From contig NZ_NMQR01000003.1 of assembly GCF_003545805.1 (NCBI RefSeq), positions 62,001-126,000 of the forward strand: a stretch of DNA of 64,000 nt. Direction: 5' to 3'. The position numbers and the translations under genes were made by a program. The notes below the pieces were generated by a model that saw nothing but the letters and a program-made list of their open reading frames with translations, made no database searches and was not told the origin of the DNA. Position 1 is the stretch's first letter; every line of letters begins with the position of its first letter. Shown here one piece after another: positions 40,458 to 49,694 of the stretch. Source of the stretch: Photorhabdus sp. CRCIA-P01 (GTDB lineage: Bacteria; Pseudomonadota; Gammaproteobacteria; Enterobacterales; Enterobacteriaceae).

Positions 40458-41576
40458 ATGGCGAGTTCCATTTCACTTAACAATCCACGGCTTCAACCAA
40501 CGGTGGTTGCTGTTCCGATTAGCAGTAATGTTATTGCAATACATTCCGGTACCCGTCAGGGTGAAGCAAGCAAAATAATTCCAGATCCCGATGGCTGGAA
40601 AATAGTTGCGCTTAACCACATGCAAGGAAAATTGAACAGCAATGGTCTCCTTGAAGTACTGAAGCAAAACGGTCATGACGTTGAAGAGTCGGCGTTAACA
40701 AAATTGATCGAGGAACTTCAGTCTCACAACCTCGTTCAGGACGAGAAATATTTCGATTATCAGGCTCTCGGTGCTGATCAAAGAGAGCGTTATTCCCGAA
40801 ATCTCAATGGATTTGCTGCGTTAAGTGACAATGGCATTTCACCCGCTGAGTATCAGCAGAAACTTTTCAAAGGGCATGTGCTACTGTTGGGATGTGGTGG
40901 GCTTGGAAGCTGCACGGCAACGGCGCTGGCAATGACTGGCTGCGGTACCATCACTGTCGTTGATTTCGATGATATTGAACTTAGTAACCTCAATAGGCAG
41001 CTTTATACCGTTGATGACATAGGGATGCAGAAAGTCGAAGGGTTAAAATCTCGTCTTAATAAGATCAATCCGGACGTCATGGTAAATACAGTATTCAAGC
41101 GTATAACCGGTTCAGATGTTGTTAAGGAATTAATTTCTCAATTCAAACCCGATATCGTCGTAGCTGCAATTGACCGACCGGTTATCGCTGCTGACCGTTG
41201 GATCAGTGACGCCTGTTTTGCCATGGGAGTTCCGGGTGTTTTCAACAGCGTTTCTGCCGGAATGGGTATGTTCTGGACAAAATTCCCTGACCAGAGCGGT
41301 TGTTTCCGCTGCGACGAAAAGTGGTCACGGACTCAGGATCCTGACTATTACTCCATGCGCGCCTGGCGAGAAGAACATGATTTAATCCCTGCGACTTCGG
41401 CTTTCAGTTATTCTGCAATGATTGTTGGCGGGATGATGTCTGTGGATATCATCAGGAAACTTGTTGGATGGCCAATGATTTCAGCAGGGAAACTGGTAAC
41501 CATCTCATTCACAACTCTACAAACGCATGTTGCAGATAAACCGCAACATCCAGATTGTGAACTTTGTGCATATTGA
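40458..41576 (+). CDS. MccB/ThiF-type adenylating enzyme with N-terminal winged-helix region
   Basis: This 372-residue E1-like protein has an ATP-binding G-C-G-G-L-G-S at 145-151, D-F-D-D-I-E-L-S-N-L-N-R-Q at 169-181 and a zinc site with Cys282/Cys285 and Cys367/Cys370. Residues about 45-100 look like a winged-helix RiPP-recognition-like fold, and R-Y-S-R-N at 111-115 matches the linker of MccB, which adenylates the C-terminus of a short peptide. There is no obvious catalytic cysteine, as in MccB. It starts two bases after the fusion gene. It probably activates a carboxylate as an acyl-adenylate; whether the substrate is a peptide is unknown. Confidence 0.85.
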   Translation: MASSISLNNPRLQPTVVAVPISSNVIAIHSGTRQGEASKIIPDPDGWKIVALNHMQGKLNSNGLLEVLKQNGHDVEESALTKLIEELQSHNLVQDEKYFDYQALGADQRERYSRNLNGFAALSDNGISPAEYQQKLFKGHVLLLGCGGLGSCTATALAMTGCGTITVVDFDDIELSNLNRQLYTVDDIGMQKVEGLKSRLNKINPDVMVNTVFKRITGSDVVKELISQFKPDIVVAAIDRPVIAADRWISDACFAMGVPGVFNSVSAGMGMFWTKFPDQSGCFRCDEKWSRTQDPDYYSMRAWREEHDLIPATSAFSYSAMIVGGMMSVDIIRKLVGWPMISAGKLVTISFTTLQTHVADKPQHPDCELCAY

Positions 41577-41586
41577 GGACGCCAAC

Positions 41587-42594
41587 ATGAACGAATCATA
41601 TCAGATTATTGATGACGATCCGGCAGTATGGTGCTCAGCGCAGTTGAAAAGCAAGAAAGACGTGCTATTGCCTGTTTCAGATGAACAAATCAAAGCATTC
41701 AGGCATCACCTATCCGCTATGGAAGATAGACCCAGCGAAGCGTTAAATGCGTCAGATTTCCGCTTTGAGGAAATAACTATCTTACAGGAGATAATTAATC
41801 AGCGTTTGATTGAAGGATGCGGGATTGTGGTAGTGTCAGGCATTCCGAGAGAAATGTTTACTGACTCAACCCTGAGTCATCTATTCTGGGGAATTGGAAC
41901 AGGTCTTGGACGTCCAGTCGTACAAAACTCACAAGGTCACAGGATAGGGCATGTAAGAAATGAGAAAAATAATCCGAATAATCGAGGCTATATGTCTAAT
42001 AGGGAGCTTGGGTTTCATTCGGATGCCTTCGAAATTGTTGGGCTTATGTGTTTGAGGGGGGCTGCTTCAGGGGGATTGACTCAAATCGTAAGTGGCCTAG
42101 CCATCTACAATCAAATGTTAAGGGAAAAACCAGAACTACTTGACGCCCTTTTTGAAGGATATTATTACGCTACAGCTGAACGCTCTTCTAGTAAACTTCC
42201 CTGCACGCCATACAAAATTCCGATTTTCTCAAAAATGTCAGGCAGGGTGAGCTCTATGTGTCTCGGTGCTTATATGCGAGCAGCAGCAAAACTTCAGGGA
42301 CTAGCTCTCCCTGACGCACTTGATACTGGACTCCACACATTTTATGAAATATGTAACCGCCCAGAGTTCAGACTCGAATTTATGCTTGAGCCTGGCGAAA
42401 TCCTTTTTCTCAACAACTATACCACACTGCATTCCCGCACGGAGTTTCAGGATGATGTACTCAACCAGCGCCATTTATTAAGGATCTGGATCGAATTATC
42501 CGATGGCAGACCTGTGGTGCCTGCACTAACAGCTCGCGGTCGTGATTATGAGCAGTTATTTCTGGAAACGCGTTTGGCGAGTACGGCAACTTAA
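41587..42594 (+). CDS. TauD/TfdA-type Fe(II)/2-oxoglutarate dioxygenase
   Basis: This 335-residue enzyme has the metal triad H-S-D (His144, Asp146) and the distal His282 in L-H-S-R-T-E-F. The Arg ten or so residues later that binds 2-oxoglutarate is probably in R-H-L-L-R-I-W. It should hydroxylate or desaturate a pathway intermediate. The ATG at 41587 has GAGGACGCC upstream; a longer open frame overlaps the previous gene and is rejected. Confidence 0.85.
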   Translation: MNESYQIIDDDPAVWCSAQLKSKKDVLLPVSDEQIKAFRHHLSAMEDRPSEALNASDFRFEEITILQEIINQRLIEGCGIVVVSGIPREMFTDSTLSHLFWGIGTGLGRPVVQNSQGHRIGHVRNEKNNPNNRGYMSNRELGFHSDAFEIVGLMCLRGAASGGLTQIVSGLAIYNQMLREKPELLDALFEGYYYATAERSSSKLPCTPYKIPIFSKMSGRVSSMCLGAYMRAAAKLQGLALPDALDTGLHTFYEICNRPEFRLEFMLEPGEILFLNNYTTLHSRTEFQDDVLNQRHLLRIWIELSDGRPVVPALTARGRDYEQLFLETRLASTAT

Positions 42595-42642
42595 TATAAC
42601 CAACCGGGCCGATATATCGTCCCAGCCAATCAGGATCAATGC

Positions 42643-43083
42643 ATGAATCGAGATATTCTGGACTCCGGGCACTCCATCAAAAGTTCCGATCAGGGTGATG
42701 TTGAAAGCCGGGGGAAAATTAGTCAATTACTTGATATATGGAATGTGGAACAAACCAATATTTCTGACAACCAGCCGCTAGATTTCTATGTCCATGACCA
42801 GCAAGGTGAAGTTGTTGGTGGCTTGGTGGGTCGTACCTCTCTGGGTGTGCTTTTCATTAGTTATTTCTTTCTTCCGGAAGAACTGCGTCGGCAGGGACTA
42901 GGAAGTACATTGCTGAAACGGGCCGAAAAAAAAGCAACCCTACGTGGATGTCATACGGCGGTGTTGTTTACGATGGCGATTCAGGCACCTGACTTTTATC
43001 TGAAGCATGGTTATAGCATTTTTGGTGAGGTGCCCTCTTTCCCGGATGGGAATGCCCGTATTTTTATGCAGAAAAGGCTTTGA
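42643..43083 (+). CDS. GNAT-family acetyltransferase
   Basis: This 146-residue GNAT has the acyl-CoA pyrophosphate loop R-R-Q-G-L-G-S (about residues 84-90), a central V-V-G-G-L-V-G strand and a late D-F-Y-L-K-H-G-Y motif. In a natural-product cluster such a protein commonly either modifies the product or provides self-resistance by acetylation. Which applies cannot be told here. Confidence 0.85.
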   Translation: MNRDILDSGHSIKSSDQGDVESRGKISQLLDIWNVEQTNISDNQPLDFYVHDQQGEVVGGLVGRTSLGVLFISYFFLPEELRRQGLGSTLLKRAEKKATLRGCHTAVLFTMAIQAPDFYLKHGYSIFGEVPSFPDGNARIFMQKRL

Positions 43084-43118
43084 GCAACGACCTGCGTTAT
43101 CAGAAGGATAGAGATTTT

Positions 43119-44219
43119 ATGTCGAGTATTGCTATTGCTTCATTTGGGGATGTGCTCATCAATCGTGAAGATCCCGTTTCTGCTTTTAGCCACCTGACGT
43201 CTTTAGTTGAGAATGCCGATATCGTTATCGGCAACTATGAAGGTGTACTGACCGACAAACCTGAGCCAATTCCCGGACGGCGAGGGATGACGATATCATC
43301 AGTAAAAAACGCCAAAGGCGTGGCATTGTTCGATGTGCTTTCCCTTGCTAATAATCATGCCATGGATTCTGGATTGCAGGGTCTGACTGACACCTTGAAA
43401 GCATTACATTCTGTAGGAGTGCAAACCACCGGGGCCGGTCTGACATTTCAGCAAGCTTGGAAACCTGCTTTAATTGAACGCAGAGGGCTCCGGGTGGCTG
43501 TTTTCGGCGTAACGGGCATTTACTATGCCGGAACTGAAGCCGGTAGTTTTCAGGGAGGCGTTGCAGCGTTACGTTCAAGAGATTATTACAGTCCTCCTTT
43601 TTCCGGCGCTGTGGTTCCCGGAGCGTTACCCGATATTATGACTGTCATCAATGAAGATGATTGGTCGCATTTTTCATGCTTAGTTAGCAATATCCGTAGC
43701 CAAGCTGATTTTATTATTGCAGCGATGCACTGGGGCGATCATACTCGCAAAGACGTTATTACAAGATACGAAAAGGAAATATCAAAACGACTATCACAAT
43801 GTGGTGTGAACCTAGTGATAGGTCATCATCATCATTCCTTGCGAGGTGTTGAATGGCACAAAAACATGCTGACATGTTTTGGACTGGGAAACCTTATTTT
43901 CGATCAACCTCTCTCATGCTCAATAAATGAATGGTCGAAAACCGGTTTTCAGTTGCCTGATCATGCACGATATACCGCAGCCATTCTGACAAGATGTTCA
44001 CCGAACGAAATTTTATCTGCTCATCTGCTCCCACTTTATATTGAAGCGGATATCCCTGTCCCGGTTCCCCATGGAAGCGATGAATGGCATGCTTTTTTAC
44101 GCATTATGAGACGTTGTGCTCGGCAGGACATGACTGTCAATCATCTTGTTGATAACGGTACTCAATGGGGCGATTTCACCGTACTGGATATTATCAAACC
44201 CATTTCTGACGTTATGTGA
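43119..44219 (+). CDS. CapA-like metallophosphatase-fold protein
   Basis: The protein of about 366 residues belongs to the CapA/PgsA group: G-D-V-L at the start, N-Y-E-G near residue 40, L-A-N-N-H-A-M-D near 80, A-M-H-W-G-D-H near 195 and G-H-H-H-H near 235. These match the calcineurin-like metal sites. CapA proteins take part in poly-gamma-glutamate synthesis and export, but homologues also occur in amide-ligase pathways. I chose the ATG at 43119 (AAGGA upstream); a TTG at 43080 is possible. No signal peptide is seen, so a cytoplasmic enzymatic role is more likely than surface export. Confidence 0.8.
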   Translation: MSSIAIASFGDVLINREDPVSAFSHLTSLVENADIVIGNYEGVLTDKPEPIPGRRGMTISSVKNAKGVALFDVLSLANNHAMDSGLQGLTDTLKALHSVGVQTTGAGLTFQQAWKPALIERRGLRVAVFGVTGIYYAGTEAGSFQGGVAALRSRDYYSPPFSGAVVPGALPDIMTVINEDDWSHFSCLVSNIRSQADFIIAAMHWGDHTRKDVITRYEKEISKRLSQCGVNLVIGHHHHSLRGVEWHKNMLTCFGLGNLIFDQPLSCSINEWSKTGFQLPDHARYTAAILTRCSPNEILSAHLLPLYIEADIPVPVPHGSDEWHAFLRIMRRCARQDMTVNHLVDNGTQWGDFTVLDIIKPISDVM

Positions 44220-44227
44220 GGTAAAGC

Positions 44228-45415
44228 ATGGCAATACTATGCCTCGGAAGAAGCATCAAGATTAACTTTGCAGAATGGTTGGAGGAATGCCGTGATGACT
44301 TGTGGCTTATCAGTTCTGCACCACAATTTCCTCTTCAGCACCGTTACCGGTACGTCCGGCAGATCGACAGCCTTGATGACGGTGAAGGTGTTTTATCTAT
44401 CGTCACAGAATTAGGGCGTCACACCTCATTCAGCCAGATTCTGCCTCATTCGGAATTTGACCTTATCCGAGCTGCACAACTTCGGGAATATTATGGCCTT
44501 CCAGGCCAGAACGTTGAAAGTGCCTTGGCGTATCGAGATAAGGTTTTAATGAAAGATTACCTTCAACGTGCAGGCATTGAAGTGGCTCCGTTTAGACGAC
44601 TTGGCAGTTGGCTGGATGTTCTAACTTTCAGTGAAGAGCATAATTTCCCGGTTGTGATAAAACCGGTGGATGGATGCAGCTCGAAATACGTTAAGGTATG
44701 TAGGAGTCTCAGAGAAGTATCCGATTTTTTCCGCGACAGAACCGTTGATGGCTGGATGGTAGAAAAGTTCATCTCTGGAAATATGTATCATGTTAACGGT
44801 GTAATTAATGAAGCAGGAGATTCATTCTTTGCTCCCTGCGCTTATATCAATAATGCTCTTGACTACCAGCATGCAGGTATATTTGGCAGCCGTACTATTG
44901 ATCCTGCTACCCCCTTGGCAGAGCGACTGAACAGTATTACCTATCGAACTATATCAGCGTTGCCTGCTGCGCCTACCCTCGGGTTTCATGCCGAAATATT
45001 CCACACCGCCGATGACCGATTAATTTTATGCGAGATCGCGGCCCGTACTGTGGGTTCACTTACGGGGGAGTTAATAGAACACACCTGGGGGATCAATATA
45101 CATAAAGCTTGGATACAGAGTTGTGCCGGTATCAATGACGTACTGAAAGCCCGGACTGAGCCAACAGAATTCGCAGCATCAATTCGCGTTCCTGTTCGTC
45201 CGGCATATCTGATTTCTTTGCCAGATTCAATTCCTTATGACTGGATATCCACACTCTGCTTACCAGGAAGAGTCGGGCAAATTTATCAACAGGCAACAAC
45301 TTATACAGATGACGTTGTCAGCGCCATCATTAGCGGCAACAGTGATGTACAACTTACTGAACGAATTGAATATTTTGTCGACTGGATTGATGATTTAGTC
45401 AGGTGGCAAAACTGA
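44228..45415 (+). CDS. ATP-grasp ligase (L-amino-acid ligase-like)
   Basis: This 395-residue protein has the ATP-grasp layout: a pre-domain, then P-V-V-I-K-P-V-D-G-C-S-S-K-Y-V (ATP-binding Lys and Gly loop) near 143, and F-H-A-E-I-F with C-E-I-A-A-R near 255-285 (metal-binding acid/Arg). This is the pattern of BacD-type ligases, which join a carboxylate to an amine through an acyl phosphate. It starts eight bases after the CapA-like gene. Confidence 0.85.
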   Translation: MAILCLGRSIKINFAEWLEECRDDLWLISSAPQFPLQHRYRYVRQIDSLDDGEGVLSIVTELGRHTSFSQILPHSEFDLIRAAQLREYYGLPGQNVESALAYRDKVLMKDYLQRAGIEVAPFRRLGSWLDVLTFSEEHNFPVVIKPVDGCSSKYVKVCRSLREVSDFFRDRTVDGWMVEKFISGNMYHVNGVINEAGDSFFAPCAYINNALDYQHAGIFGSRTIDPATPLAERLNSITYRTISALPAAPTLGFHAEIFHTADDRLILCEIAARTVGSLTGELIEHTWGINIHKAWIQSCAGINDVLKARTEPTEFAASIRVPVRPAYLISLPDSIPYDWISTLCLPGRVGQIYQQATTYTDDVVSAIISGNSDVQLTERIEYFVDWIDDLVRWQN

Positions 45416-45455
45416 TGAGATTCCTTTTAACCCTGTGTTTTGAGAGAAGACTATA

Positions 45456-46718
45456 ATGAAAATCCTTATAGCAGGTTCAGGTGCTGGCGCACAGGCGCTG
45501 GCATGGAAATTATTACAGGACTCCGCAGTAGAAAAAGTATGGTTAGCCCCGGGTAATCCGGCTACGTCATGCGCACCCGGAATGGAAAACATTCCTGTGT
45601 CTTCAGGAGATGTTGAGGGGCTAGCTAGGGCTGCTTTGGAACTAAAAGCAGACTTTACGCTTATCACACCGACTCAAACTCTGGCAACCGGGGTAGCCGA
45701 CTACTTTAAATCTCGTGGGTTACCGATCATTGCTCCGACCTGTGAAGCTTCTCGACTTGAATGGTCGAAAGGCTTTTCCAAAGAATTCATGAAAAAATAT
45801 CAAATACCTACACCTTGCAGCGCAATTTGTGAATCACAGAAACAGGCCCAAAAATTTGCCGACACATTGCCTTTACCTGTGGTTATCAAAGCAGATGGTA
45901 TGGTACATGGGGGAACGGGTGTAGTGATAGCCCAGGATCGTCAGCATGTTCAAAACACTCTGGAAGAGTTCTTTACAAGAAATGTCGGACCAGTGCTGGT
46001 TGAAGAATTCATTGAAGGTGAAGAAGTCTCTTACACCATCCTCTTTGACGGAAAACACTATCTACCACTGGCTGAAAGCCGAGATTACAAAAAGCTGCTT
46101 GATGGGGATAAAGGCCCTAACACTGGTGGTATGGGAGCATATTCCCCAGTACTGTCCTCCGCACAGCATGATGCTATCATTACCCAAATTGTAGAACCTT
46201 GTCTGTCAGCTCTTAATTCCGAAGGAATCGAATATACAGGATTCCTCTATTTTGGTGTCATGATTGACAAAAAAGGAACGCCGAGCCTTCTTGAAATTAA
46301 CTGTCGGTTGGGCAATCCAGAGGTCTTCACAATCCTTGAACGACTGGAGAGTCCCCTTCATGAACTATTCATATTGACCCTACAAAAACAGCTGGACAAA
46401 GCAAACGTACGCTGGAGTAAGCTTGTTTCTGTTGCCTTACAAATATCGTCTGAAGGTTATCCTTTTACCGAGCGAAAAGGTGATGAGATCACCTTGCCGT
46501 TACTCTCAGATACTCATGTCTTTCATTCCTCCGTTGTATCTGATGATGGAAAACTAATAAGTAATGGAGGAAGAGTTATTGCATTAAGTTCAATAGCTCT
46601 GACGTTCAACGAGGCTCGAAAAAAGTTGTATGAAACGGCCAAACAAGTCCATTTTGAAGGTATGCATTACCGCACAGATATTGCACTGAATATCAATACT
46701 CCTAGTGAATGTAATTAA
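45456..46718 (+). CDS. PurD-like ATP-grasp ligase (paralogue of GAR synthetase)
   Basis: This 420-residue protein follows phosphoribosylamine-glycine ligase closely: K-I-L-I-A-G-S-G-A-G-A-Q-A-L start, V-I-K-A-D-G-M-V-H-G-G-T-G-V ATP loop, R-D-Y-K-K-L-L-D-G-D-K-G-P-N-T-G-G-M-G-A-Y and L-E-I-N-C-R-L-G-N-P-E. The first motif of PurD is usually G-x-G-G-R-E-H-A-L; here R-E-H is replaced by A-Q-A, suggesting a changed amine substrate. Its place inside the cluster argues that it joins a pathway amine and amino acid rather than serving purine synthesis. Confidence 0.8.
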   Translation: MKILIAGSGAGAQALAWKLLQDSAVEKVWLAPGNPATSCAPGMENIPVSSGDVEGLARAALELKADFTLITPTQTLATGVADYFKSRGLPIIAPTCEASRLEWSKGFSKEFMKKYQIPTPCSAICESQKQAQKFADTLPLPVVIKADGMVHGGTGVVIAQDRQHVQNTLEEFFTRNVGPVLVEEFIEGEEVSYTILFDGKHYLPLAESRDYKKLLDGDKGPNTGGMGAYSPVLSSAQHDAIITQIVEPCLSALNSEGIEYTGFLYFGVMIDKKGTPSLLEINCRLGNPEVFTILERLESPLHELFILTLQKQLDKANVRWSKLVSVALQISSEGYPFTERKGDEITLPLLSDTHVFHSSVVSDDGKLISNGGRVIALSSIALTFNEARKKLYETAKQVHFEGMHYRTDIALNINTPSECN

Positions 46719-46731
46719 TAGGGGAATGTTT

Positions 46732-48126
46732 ATGGACAACATGAAGCGTAACAGGCGTAATGTTTTGCTCGCAGCTAATATAAGTTACATACTCGTCATT
46801 CTGGATTCGTCCATAGTTAATGTAGCTTTACCGACTATTAAAGAGAGCCTTTCACTTGGTGTAACAACGTTACAGTGGGTTGTAAATGCCTACTTGGTTT
46901 TATTTGCAAGTTTGTTACTGTCAGGGGGAGTTCTTTGTGATCGTTATGGTTCAAAAAGTGTTTACATTACAGGGCTTGGATTATTCACTCTTGCCTCCGC
47001 TTTGTGTGGTATTAGCAGTGAAGCAGCTATTTTATTAACCGGTCGCGTACTTCAGGGGATTTCCGCCGCCATACTCGTACCAGGTTCGCTCGCTTTGATC
47101 ACTCATACCTATACAGACAAAACAGAAAGAACCCGTGCCATTGCTAGCTGGGCAAGCTGGGGAGGTATTGCTCTGGTGGCGGGGCCTGTCATAGGAGGTT
47201 GGCTGACCGAATATCTGTCATGGAGATCGATTTTCCTGGTAAATGTACCGCTCTGCTTGGCAGGCATCTTTCTGGCATTTAGGGTGCAGCCTCCAGAGCA
47301 TGAACATAAAAGTTTAACCATGGATATAAAAGGACAGCTACTTCTTTTCCTGACAATATTCCTATTTATTGCTGGTGTCATCCGGTTGAATGACACCACT
47401 CAAATCAATTTGAACTCAGTTATCTTGTTGTGCTTGTCTTTAATCATTATGATTGCATTCATAGTGGTAGAAAAAAGAAGTAAAGCTCCTATGCTTCCAT
47501 TGGAGCTATTCAGGCGGCCAAATTTTAGCGCTATTTCATGGATTTTCTTTTCTGGTGCTTTTTCCTTTTTTGGTGCTATGTTTATTCTGACCTTTTGGTT
47601 TCAGGATATTCAGCACCTGAGTGCAACACAAACGGGTATGGCCCTGTTACCGCTCTCAATCAGTGTCATATTGGGAAATAAGGTCTCTGGATGGTTTGCA
47701 CGCCGTTACCAGATGAGCCACATGATGATTGTTGGGGCCATGATAAGATTGGTTGGTTTCAGTGGATTACTGGTTACACAGTTTAACAATGACTATGTTT
47801 ATCTTTTTGCTCCACTTGTATTGATTGGTTTTGGTGGAGGATTGGGATCGCCAATGTCAACATCTTTGTTTATGCAAAGTACTCCGAAACAGTACACAGG
47901 CGTTGCTTCAGGAGTTTCCCGTGCAACTGGTCAGATAGGTTCCGCTTTTGCCGTGGCAGTTTTTGGGCAAATGGTAAATAGTGAAAAACTCTTTATTTTA
48001 AACATGAAGTACGCGGTTATTACTATTATCATAGCCACACTGTCCATCTTGATTATCAATTTTCTTTTTGTAAAGAATGACATTGATGAATATCACAGTT
48101 CCATAACACTGAAGGCAGATAAATGA
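46732..48126 (+). CDS. MFS efflux transporter, DHA2 (14-TM) family
   Basis: This 464-residue drug:H+ antiporter is of the EmrB/QacA type. It has about 14 hydrophobic segments, motif C-like D-S-S-I-V-N-V-A-L-P-T-I in the first helix, a G-x-L-C-D-R-Y-G-S-K loop (motif A), and G-x-x-x-G-P-x-x-G-G (motif C) near 150. It likely exports the cluster product and confers self-resistance. I chose the ATG at 46732 with AGGGG upstream rather than earlier in-frame codons. Its stop overlaps the amidase start by four bases. Confidence 0.88.
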   Translation: MDNMKRNRRNVLLAANISYILVILDSSIVNVALPTIKESLSLGVTTLQWVVNAYLVLFASLLLSGGVLCDRYGSKSVYITGLGLFTLASALCGISSEAAILLTGRVLQGISAAILVPGSLALITHTYTDKTERTRAIASWASWGGIALVAGPVIGGWLTEYLSWRSIFLVNVPLCLAGIFLAFRVQPPEHEHKSLTMDIKGQLLLFLTIFLFIAGVIRLNDTTQINLNSVILLCLSLIIMIAFIVVEKRSKAPMLPLELFRRPNFSAISWIFFSGAFSFFGAMFILTFWFQDIQHLSATQTGMALLPLSISVILGNKVSGWFARRYQMSHMMIVGAMIRLVGFSGLLVTQFNNDYVYLFAPLVLIGFGGGLGSPMSTSLFMQSTPKQYTGVASGVSRATGQIGSAFAVAVFGQMVNSEKLFILNMKYAVITIIIATLSILIINFLFVKNDIDEYHSSITLKADK

Positions 48127-49472
48127 TGGATGAAATTATCAGTCTTTCAATTAATGAATTAGGAGAAAGAATACGGAACGGCGTGATATCACCTGTTGAG
48201 ATTTTAGATGAGTACATGAAGCGTATTTTATGCTACGACCATAATCTACACGCCTTTTCAGAAGTCTATGAAGCTGATGCGCGCACCGCAGCAAAATATG
48301 CCGAACAGGAAATACGATTAGGAAATTGGCGTGGCCCTCTCCATGGTATTCCTTTTGCAGTTAAGGATTTTTTTGATCTAAAAGGTAAGGTCACTGGAGG
48401 AGGCACAAACTGTTTTAGTCAAAAAGCATATGTTACGGCACCAGTGGTAGCTACCCTCTTGAAACAGGGAATGATTCTGACAGGAAAACACAGAGCAGTA
48501 GAGCTCGGTATGGGAGCAGCAGGCATCATGGAAAATAGCCCGACGCCACTCAACCCTTGGGGACAATCACAGAAAGTTGCTCCAGGCGGCTCAAGCAACG
48601 GTTCCGCTGTAGCAGTGGCAGCCGGTCTGACACCGATTGCTCTTGTAACCGACACAGGTGGATCTGCACGTATACCTGCCGCTTGGTGTGGTGTAAGTGG
48701 GTTTCGACCATCTATGGGCAATTTGTCATCATCAGGTATGCTCCCATTAAGCCAGACGATGGATACTGTGGGAATTATTGCCAGACATGCATCTGATATA
48801 TTCATTGTCTATAATCAGTTGAGTCCAAATTTAGCGTATCATTCATGCATTAATAATCTGAATATTGGCATATTACCGTCAGAAGAAGAACATATTTTAG
48901 ATAAGGAAACAGGTTTGCATTATGCGTCATTGCTGGAAGTTTTTTCTCAAATGGGTATGGTAACTCAAAAGAAACCTTTCCCATATCCTTTATCGCAGTG
49001 CATGAAAGCTAATTCTATAATTACTGCGTTTGAGGCTTGGCAGAATTATGGATATTTGTGTAATTCACAGAACTCCCTCAGCGATACAATTAAAGTAAGA
49101 TTAGAACGTGGCAAAGAGATAAAGGAGAAAGAGTATTCGGAAGCATTGATATTCTGTCGTCACGTACGGAAGATATTTTCGAATTGGTTTCAGAATGTGG
49201 ATGCGTTAGTAATTCCTACAACTCCAGAACCTTCTTGGCCTATAGCTGAAAAAGATGAACATCAACCCCCCAATGACTTCACCCGTTTCGTAAACTTTGC
49301 TGACTTATGCGGGGTCTCCATTCCAACAGGATTAAATAGTCAGGGATTACCATTTTCATTACAGATCGTATGTAATCGAAAAAAAGAAAAAAACGCTCTT
49401 GCTCTTGCAGGGTTGATTGAGTGCCGTATCGGTTTCAGAGACACAGCACTCAAAGTACTACTCAAGACATGA
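48123..49472 (+). CDS. Amidase-signature family hydrolase/amidotransferase
   Basis: This 449-residue amidase-signature enzyme has a complete Ser-cisSer-Lys triad: Lys81 (A-V-K-D-F-F), Ser157 (P-G-G-S-S-N-G-S) and Ser181 (D-T-G-G-S-A-R-I-P). Such enzymes hydrolyse amides or transfer ammonia. It is the last gene of the cluster, translationally coupled to the exporter (ATGA overlap). It could trim a protecting amide during or after export, or form a primary amide; both are inference. No signal peptide is present. Confidence 0.88.
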   Translation: MMDEIISLSINELGERIRNGVISPVEILDEYMKRILCYDHNLHAFSEVYEADARTAAKYAEQEIRLGNWRGPLHGIPFAVKDFFDLKGKVTGGGTNCFSQKAYVTAPVVATLLKQGMILTGKHRAVELGMGAAGIMENSPTPLNPWGQSQKVAPGGSSNGSAVAVAAGLTPIALVTDTGGSARIPAAWCGVSGFRPSMGNLSSSGMLPLSQTMDTVGIIARHASDIFIVYNQLSPNLAYHSCINNLNIGILPSEEEHILDKETGLHYASLLEVFSQMGMVTQKKPFPYPLSQCMKANSIITAFEAWQNYGYLCNSQNSLSDTIKVRLERGKEIKEKEYSEALIFCRHVRKIFSNWFQNVDALVIPTTPEPSWPIAEKDEHQPPNDFTRFVNFADLCGVSIPTGLNSQGLPFSLQIVCNRKKEKNALALAGLIECRIGFRDTALKVLLKT

Positions 49473-49694
49473 TGAATGCTGTCGCTGAAAACGACGAACA
49501 TAATAGTTAAAAGCAGCAATATGGCGAATTGGGCGAGCTATCCAGTCATGTGCTTCTTGTGCAAGGTGCATATCCATATTCTGAATTTCGCCAGCGGGTA
49601 TAGCAAGCAACTGTAATTTAGCCGCTCTCTCAATTAGTATTGCTAGGTTAGATAAGTGGCTCAGCACAGCATTTAAGTCTGACCGGTGAGGCAA
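49458..49694 (-). CDS. Uncharacterised small open frame at the island's right edge
   Basis: A 78-codon frame begins at a TTG directly after a stop and overlaps the amidase end by 15 bases on the other strand. Its sequence is amphipathic and helical (I-E-R-A-A-K-L-Q-L-L, W-I-A-R-P-I-R-H-I). I do not recognise it and see no ribosome binding site. It may be the degraded tail of a gene lost when the island was formed. Confidence 0.25.
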   Translation of the reverse strand: MPHRSDLNAVLSHLSNLAILIERAAKLQLLAIPAGEIQNMDMHLAQEAHDWIARPIRHIAAFNYYVRRFQRQHSSCLE

